Shown here: positions 61,340 to 64,000 of the stretch, piece after piece
How positions within the stretch are numbered: position 1 is the first letter of the stretch
Layout of the letters: each line of letters starts with the position of its first letter
Assembly (NCBI GenBank): GCA_949840805.1
Contig: CATKXR010000016.1
Coordinates: forward strand, 18,835-82,834
DNA length: 64,000 nucleotides
Reading direction: 5' to 3'
Source: an uncultured Lachnospiraceae bacterium
GTDB lineage: Bacteria; Bacillota; Clostridia; Lachnospirales; Lachnospiraceae
Notes under the pieces: generated by a model
What the model was told of the DNA's origin: nothing
Seen by the model: only the letters and a program-made list of their open reading frames with translations
Databases searched by the model: none
Position numbers and translations under genes: made by a program

Positions 61340-61646
61340 TGCTGGTTTCCTGCCCCCTACAGCGTCCGCATTGCCCTGGATTTGGCGTTTTGCTGCTTTG
61401 GGGCATGTAAGGCCCTTTGGGGCGCACACAAGGCCACACGGGCGGTCACATGCCGTGCCTTTGGGGTATCCCCTATTGGCACGGTTTTTTTCTGGTAATT
61501 TCTGTGCCGCTGGGGTGGGTTCCGGCTTTCTGGCCTGTGCCAAAGGAAAACCAGGGTCTATTGGCACAGTGCCATCTGGCTTTAACCTGGGTGTGGTGAT
61601 AAATAGTTTGAGGGCGGGGCGTGGGCTTTGCCGGAAAGGAGTACAG
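61340..61646. other. GC-rich stretch without a supported gene
   Basis: This 307-base gap between the two resolvase-like genes contains repeated TTTGGGG and GGCAC strings and several short inverted repeats such as GGGGTATCCCC. A frame runs through it into the resolvase but has no start signal. Confidence 0.45.
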
Positions 61647-62219
61647 ATGAAGGTTGGCTATGTCAGGGTATCCACGGAGGAACAAAACACAGCCCGTCAG
61701 GAGTTGATGATGGGGGAACTTGGGGTAGAAAAAGTTTTTTTGGAGAAAGTCACGGCTAAGACACAGTGCGGCAGGGAGCAGCTTGAAGCCATGCTCCAGT
61801 TCGTGCGGGAAGGGGATGCGGTGGTTGTGGAGTCAATTTCCCGCATTGCCAGGAATACGAAGGATTTATTAGAGATCGTGGAACGGCTGGAGGGAAAAGG
61901 GGTAGCGTTTATTTCCAGGAAGGAGTCCATTGACACAAAGACACCGGCGGGTAAATTTATGCTGACGGTATTTGGGGCGATGGCGCAGTTGGAGCGTGAG
62001 TATATCCTTGACCGACAACGAGAGGGGATTGCGATTGCCAGACAAAATGGGAAATACAAAGGACGTAAGCCGATTGCGGTGGATGATGAGAAATTTGTGC
62101 AGGTTTACGCCAGGTGGAGGTCTGGAGGGTGCAAGGGAGTGGAGGCGATGCGGGAGTTGGGACTGAAGCCATCCACGTTTTATCGGCGGGTCAGGGGGTA
62201 TGAGGCAAGGGGAGAATGA
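61647..62219 (+). CDS. Serine recombinase (resolvase/invertase family)
   Basis: 190 aa. The catalytic Ser is in KVGYVRVSTEEQNTARQ near residue 9, and Arg residues in VVESISRIARNTKDL near 68. The invertase motif TPAGKFMLTVFGAMAQLERE follows at ~100, then a C-terminal helix-turn-helix (GVEAMRELGLKPSTFYRRV). This is a small Pin/Tn3-type recombinase, so it may resolve or invert a DNA segment inside the element. AAAGGAG precedes the ATG at 61647. Confidence 0.9.
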   Translation: MKVGYVRVSTEEQNTARQELMMGELGVEKVFLEKVTAKTQCGREQLEAMLQFVREGDAVVVESISRIARNTKDLLEIVERLEGKGVAFISRKESIDTKTPAGKFMLTVFGAMAQLEREYILDRQREGIAIARQNGKYKGRKPIAVDDEKFVQVYARWRSGGCKGVEAMRELGLKPSTFYRRVRGYEARGE

Positions 62220-62277
62220 TGGGGTAGTTACTTATGGTTTTTTGCGGGTTTCCACTATGTTTTGGACTGTAGCTGAT

Positions 62278-62306
62278 TTGTCAAATCCTGCTTTTAGAGT
62301 TAACAT
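62278..62306 (+). promoter_or_regulatory. Promoter with AGAGT-TAACAT box
   Basis: TTGTCA (62278-62283), a 17-base spacer ending TAGAGT, then TAACAT (62301-62306), in front of the gene at 62325. Confidence 0.55.
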
Positions 62307-62324
62307 GGCAGGAGGAGGTAATGT

Positions 62325-62879
62325 ATGGAAAATAAGATTGAGCAGCTCAAGTCCCTGGTTCAGTTATTGCAATCAGGATATTATGTTGGCAGGCACACGC
62401 AGAAAAATGAAAGGCTTGCTTTCTTGCTGATATTCGTTGCTATTACAAAACGCAGTATACCTCAAGTTGTCATCATCCGCAGGGATCAGTTTCTTGCAGG
62501 GCGGTATGACTGTATTTTCCGAGGTTTTTTTCCACGAAATAAACGAGTTTACCGCATCCATTTGCCAATGAGTTTTTTGGGGTATTTGGATGATTATTGT
62601 TTTCGCTATAGAGTACCATCAAATGGCTGCTTATTTTCTATGAATCCAGAGTATGTGGGTAATCGTGTTAGAGAGTTGGTAAAATTGCAGAGATGGGATA
62701 TTTCCATCGGTGATATACAAAAAGCGATTCCATATGCATACAATTCAGAAGAATATAAGGCGATGGCTTATGAACTGCTTGATATGCTTTGGGCGATTCC
62801 TTGTTCAGAACAATATATTTGCACAACTGCTATTCAGATATGTTCATCTATTCAGGAGTTTGAAAGACGATACTTGTAA
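62325..62879 (+). CDS. Hypothetical protein of the element (184 aa)
   Basis: The ATG at 62325 follows GGAGGAGG. The protein starts with an amphipathic helix (ENKIEQLKSLVQLLQSG) and contains the basic, aromatic stretch FRGFFPRNKRVYRIHLPM. No signal peptide or transmembrane segment is clear. It precedes the small gene and the large serine recombinase, and AT content matches them rather than the GC-rich centre. Function is not recognised. Confidence 0.6.
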   Translation: MENKIEQLKSLVQLLQSGYYVGRHTQKNERLAFLLIFVAITKRSIPQVVIIRRDQFLAGRYDCIFRGFFPRNKRVYRIHLPMSFLGYLDDYCFRYRVPSNGCLFSMNPEYVGNRVRELVKLQRWDISIGDIQKAIPYAYNSEEYKAMAYELLDMLWAIPCSEQYICTTAIQICSSIQEFERRYL

Positions 62880-62947
62880 AGGGTTTGCAGTGAGTTTTTT
62901 TCTGAGCTGCGGCATGAAAAATATCTTTTTCGTTGGAGGTATTTTGC

Positions 62948-63163
62948 ATGTCGGAAGTATCAGGATCTGTATCATATTCAATCAGTTCTGGGAATACGTT
63001 GTTAGAAAATGCAGCGGATTCATCAGATATGAAAAATCAGGCTGAGGGTAAAAAGCAAAAGGTCAATACCTGGACAGTTGTCCGCAGTTATCAATCGAAG
63101 TTTTCTTGTGCAGAGGCTGTTGAGCGATTGATTAAAATTCATAGTGTTACCAAGGAGGAATAG
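62948..63163 (+). CDS. Small protein preceding the large recombinase
   Basis: 71 aa, with GGAGG 8 bases before the ATG at 62948. The N-terminal half is Ser-rich and disordered; the C-terminal half (NTWTVVRSYQSKFSCAEAVE) looks folded. It ends 2 bases before the recombinase ATG and supplies its ribosome site. Small ORFs in this position (TnpW type) are common in TnpX-like elements; whether this is one is not certain. Confidence 0.65.
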   Translation: MSEVSGSVSYSISSGNTLLENAADSSDMKNQAEGKKQKVNTWTVVRSYQSKFSCAEAVERLIKIHSVTKEE

Positions 63164-63165
63164 AG

Positions 63166-64000
63166 ATGGAAATAAAAACTAAGAGATTTAAAATACATAA
63201 TTCCTTATATCCTGACAAATGGAGCGTGGGCATTTATGTCAGACTTTCTGATGAGGACAGAGATAAGAAAAGAAAAACTGATTTGAGTCAGAGTATTCAG
63301 AATCAGACAGATTTTTGCAGGTCTTATATTGAATATTTGAATAGCCAGCCAGACGAAGAATTTACACTTGCAGAATATAAAATTTATTGTGATGATGACT
63401 GTACGGGGATGAACTTTGACCGAAGTGGGTTTCAGGAAATGATGCATGATGTTCAGGCAAATGTAATTGATTGCATTATCGTAAAAAATTTATCGCGTCT
63501 GGGCCGTTATGATACAGAGATGCAGATATATCTGGAAAAAAAGTTTGAACAATATGGCAGGGAGGTTCGCCTGATCGCCATTGGCGATAACTATGATAGT
63601 TTATACAAAGAAAATAATTTTGAATACAGAATCCTGCTGATGCTTAATCGGGAATATTCAGAAACGCAACATAAGAATGTCAGCATTGCTATGCATTCCA
63701 TGCAAAAAAAAGGTTTTTTTGTGGGGGCATTTGCCCCCTATGGCTATCAGAAAGACCCTGAAAACAAACATCATCTTATCGTTGACCCTACGGCTGCTGT
63801 TGTGGTTAGAGAGATTTTTGACAAGTATCTCATGGGGATTTCTCCTAAAGAGATTGCGGCTGACCTGACCAGGGAAGGGATTGTAAATCCAGCAACTTAT
63901 AAACGGCTTCATGGTTCTAATTTCAGGTGCAGCAAAAAAATATCTGATGAGGAAGTGCATTGGCGCAGCGATGGGGTCAAAAAGATTTTAATGGATGAAA
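63166..64000 (+). CDS. Large serine recombinase (TnpX-like), cut by the window end
   Basis: 278 codons are visible and the frame is open at 64000. AAGGAGG precedes the ATG. The catalytic domain has WSVGIYVRLSDEDRD (nucleophile Ser) and IIVKNLSRLGRYD, followed by the recombinase domain: MQKKGFFVGAFAPYGYQKDP and IVDPTAAVVVREIFDKYLMG. Typical members are about 500-700 residues, so the zinc-ribbon and coiled-coil part lies beyond the window. It is the best candidate for integrating and excising the element. Confidence 0.9.
   Translation, partial: MEIKTKRFKIHNSLYPDKWSVGIYVRLSDEDRDKKRKTDLSQSIQNQTDFCRSYIEYLNSQPDEEFTLAEYKIYCDDDCTGMNFDRSGFQEMMHDVQANVIDCIIVKNLSRLGRYDTEMQIYLEKKFEQYGREVRLIAIGDNYDSLYKENNFEYRILLMLNREYSETQHKNVSIAMHSMQKKGFFVGAFAPYGYQKDPENKHHLIVDPTAAVVVREIFDKYLMGISPKEIAADLTREGIVNPATYKRLHGSNFRCSKKISDEEVHWRSDGVKKILMDE

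Larger units (their letters stand above)
51371..64000. mobile_element. Integrative element (left part) inserted in the amidase gene
   Basis: The left boundary is inferred from the interrupted amidase. The interior holds an AT-rich methyltransferase, wall-binding genes, DUF262, repeats, resolvases and, at the right edge, a TnpX-like large serine recombinase running off the window. The rest of the amidase and the right end should lie beyond 64000. Large serine recombinases of this type excise non-replicating elements such as Tn4451 relatives. No relaxase or replication gene is visible, so it may be mobilisable or an integrative cargo island. End sequences could not be compared. Confidence 0.65.

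Noticed and set aside
61185..61646. N-terminal extension of the resolvase
   Set aside because: The frame is open upstream of 61647 but crosses a gene-poor GC-rich gap. The resolvase fold starts right at the ATG at 61647, which has AAAGGAG in place.

Overview
The window looks like chromosome of a Gram-positive, spore-lineage Clostridium, most likely a gut Lachnospiraceae. The signs are strong AGGAGG-type ribosome binding sites, sigma-A promoters with 17-bp spacers, rho-independent hairpins, an rpsF-ssb-rpsR operon, a SpoVB/MurJ-type flippase, a CwlD-type amidase, a GH18 cell-wall hydrolase, repeat-based wall-binding proteins, and large carbohydrate-uptake clusters. The genus cannot be fixed from the sequence alone. 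All positions and alignments come from reading the sequence by eye; no database search was run.

Layout. 1-3.2 kb: small hypothetical and wall-binding genes and a tRNA-Phe. 3.3-9.6 kb: cell-envelope sugar genes (rfbA, rfbB, rfbD, glmM; no rfbC) and leuA behind a long leader. 9.7-17.3 kb: an O-antigen-ligase-like membrane protein, an LRR / VWA-metallopeptidase-like / MoxR-ATPase trio, an MscS channel and a YitT protein. 17.3-29.3 kb: a large Amadori-product (fructosamine) cluster with two FrlB-like deglycases, two FrlD-like kinases, a FrlC-like epimerase, a HAD phosphatase, a FrlONM-type ABC importer and three GntR regulators. Five of its promoters share a TGTTATATA element. 29.6-35.9 kb: a LacI-regulated yiaLK-TRAP transporter operon, probably for 2,3-diketo-L-gulonate, with four near-identical TTGCAATCGATTGCAA operators. 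36-43.4 kb: a flippase, then an overlapping run of lipoprotein barnase, barstar, a HAMP/coiled-coil protein and recJ, followed by glyA. 43.5-44.8 kb: rpsF-ssb-rpsR. 45-51.1 kb: a Ser/Thr kinase fused to a P-loop domain, a MinD-like ATPase, small hypotheticals, a GH18 hydrolase and a metallophosphoesterase lipoprotein.

From about 51.37 kb to the right edge lies an integrative element. It interrupts a cwlD-type amidase gene exactly after its VVVIDSGHGG motif, and the large serine recombinase likely to move it is cut by the window end at 63166-64000. Its cargo is an orphan D12-class adenine methyltransferase, a promoter-to-terminator structured RNA locus with no convincing gene, two secreted wall-binding paralogues, a stand-alone DUF262 protein, an unknown protein, a truncated amidoligase, and a resolvase beside a resolvase-like paralogue that has lost its catalytic serine.

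The element is unusually rich in non-coding repeats: seven perfect-period 17-bp units carrying CAGGGGTA, the same octamer dispersed through about 9 kb, a 40-bp period array of seven or more units, and four 10-bp direct repeats. Three of its promoters share an AGAGTTA box. This repeat-rich, gene-poor core and the structured RNA locus are the least explained parts of the window.
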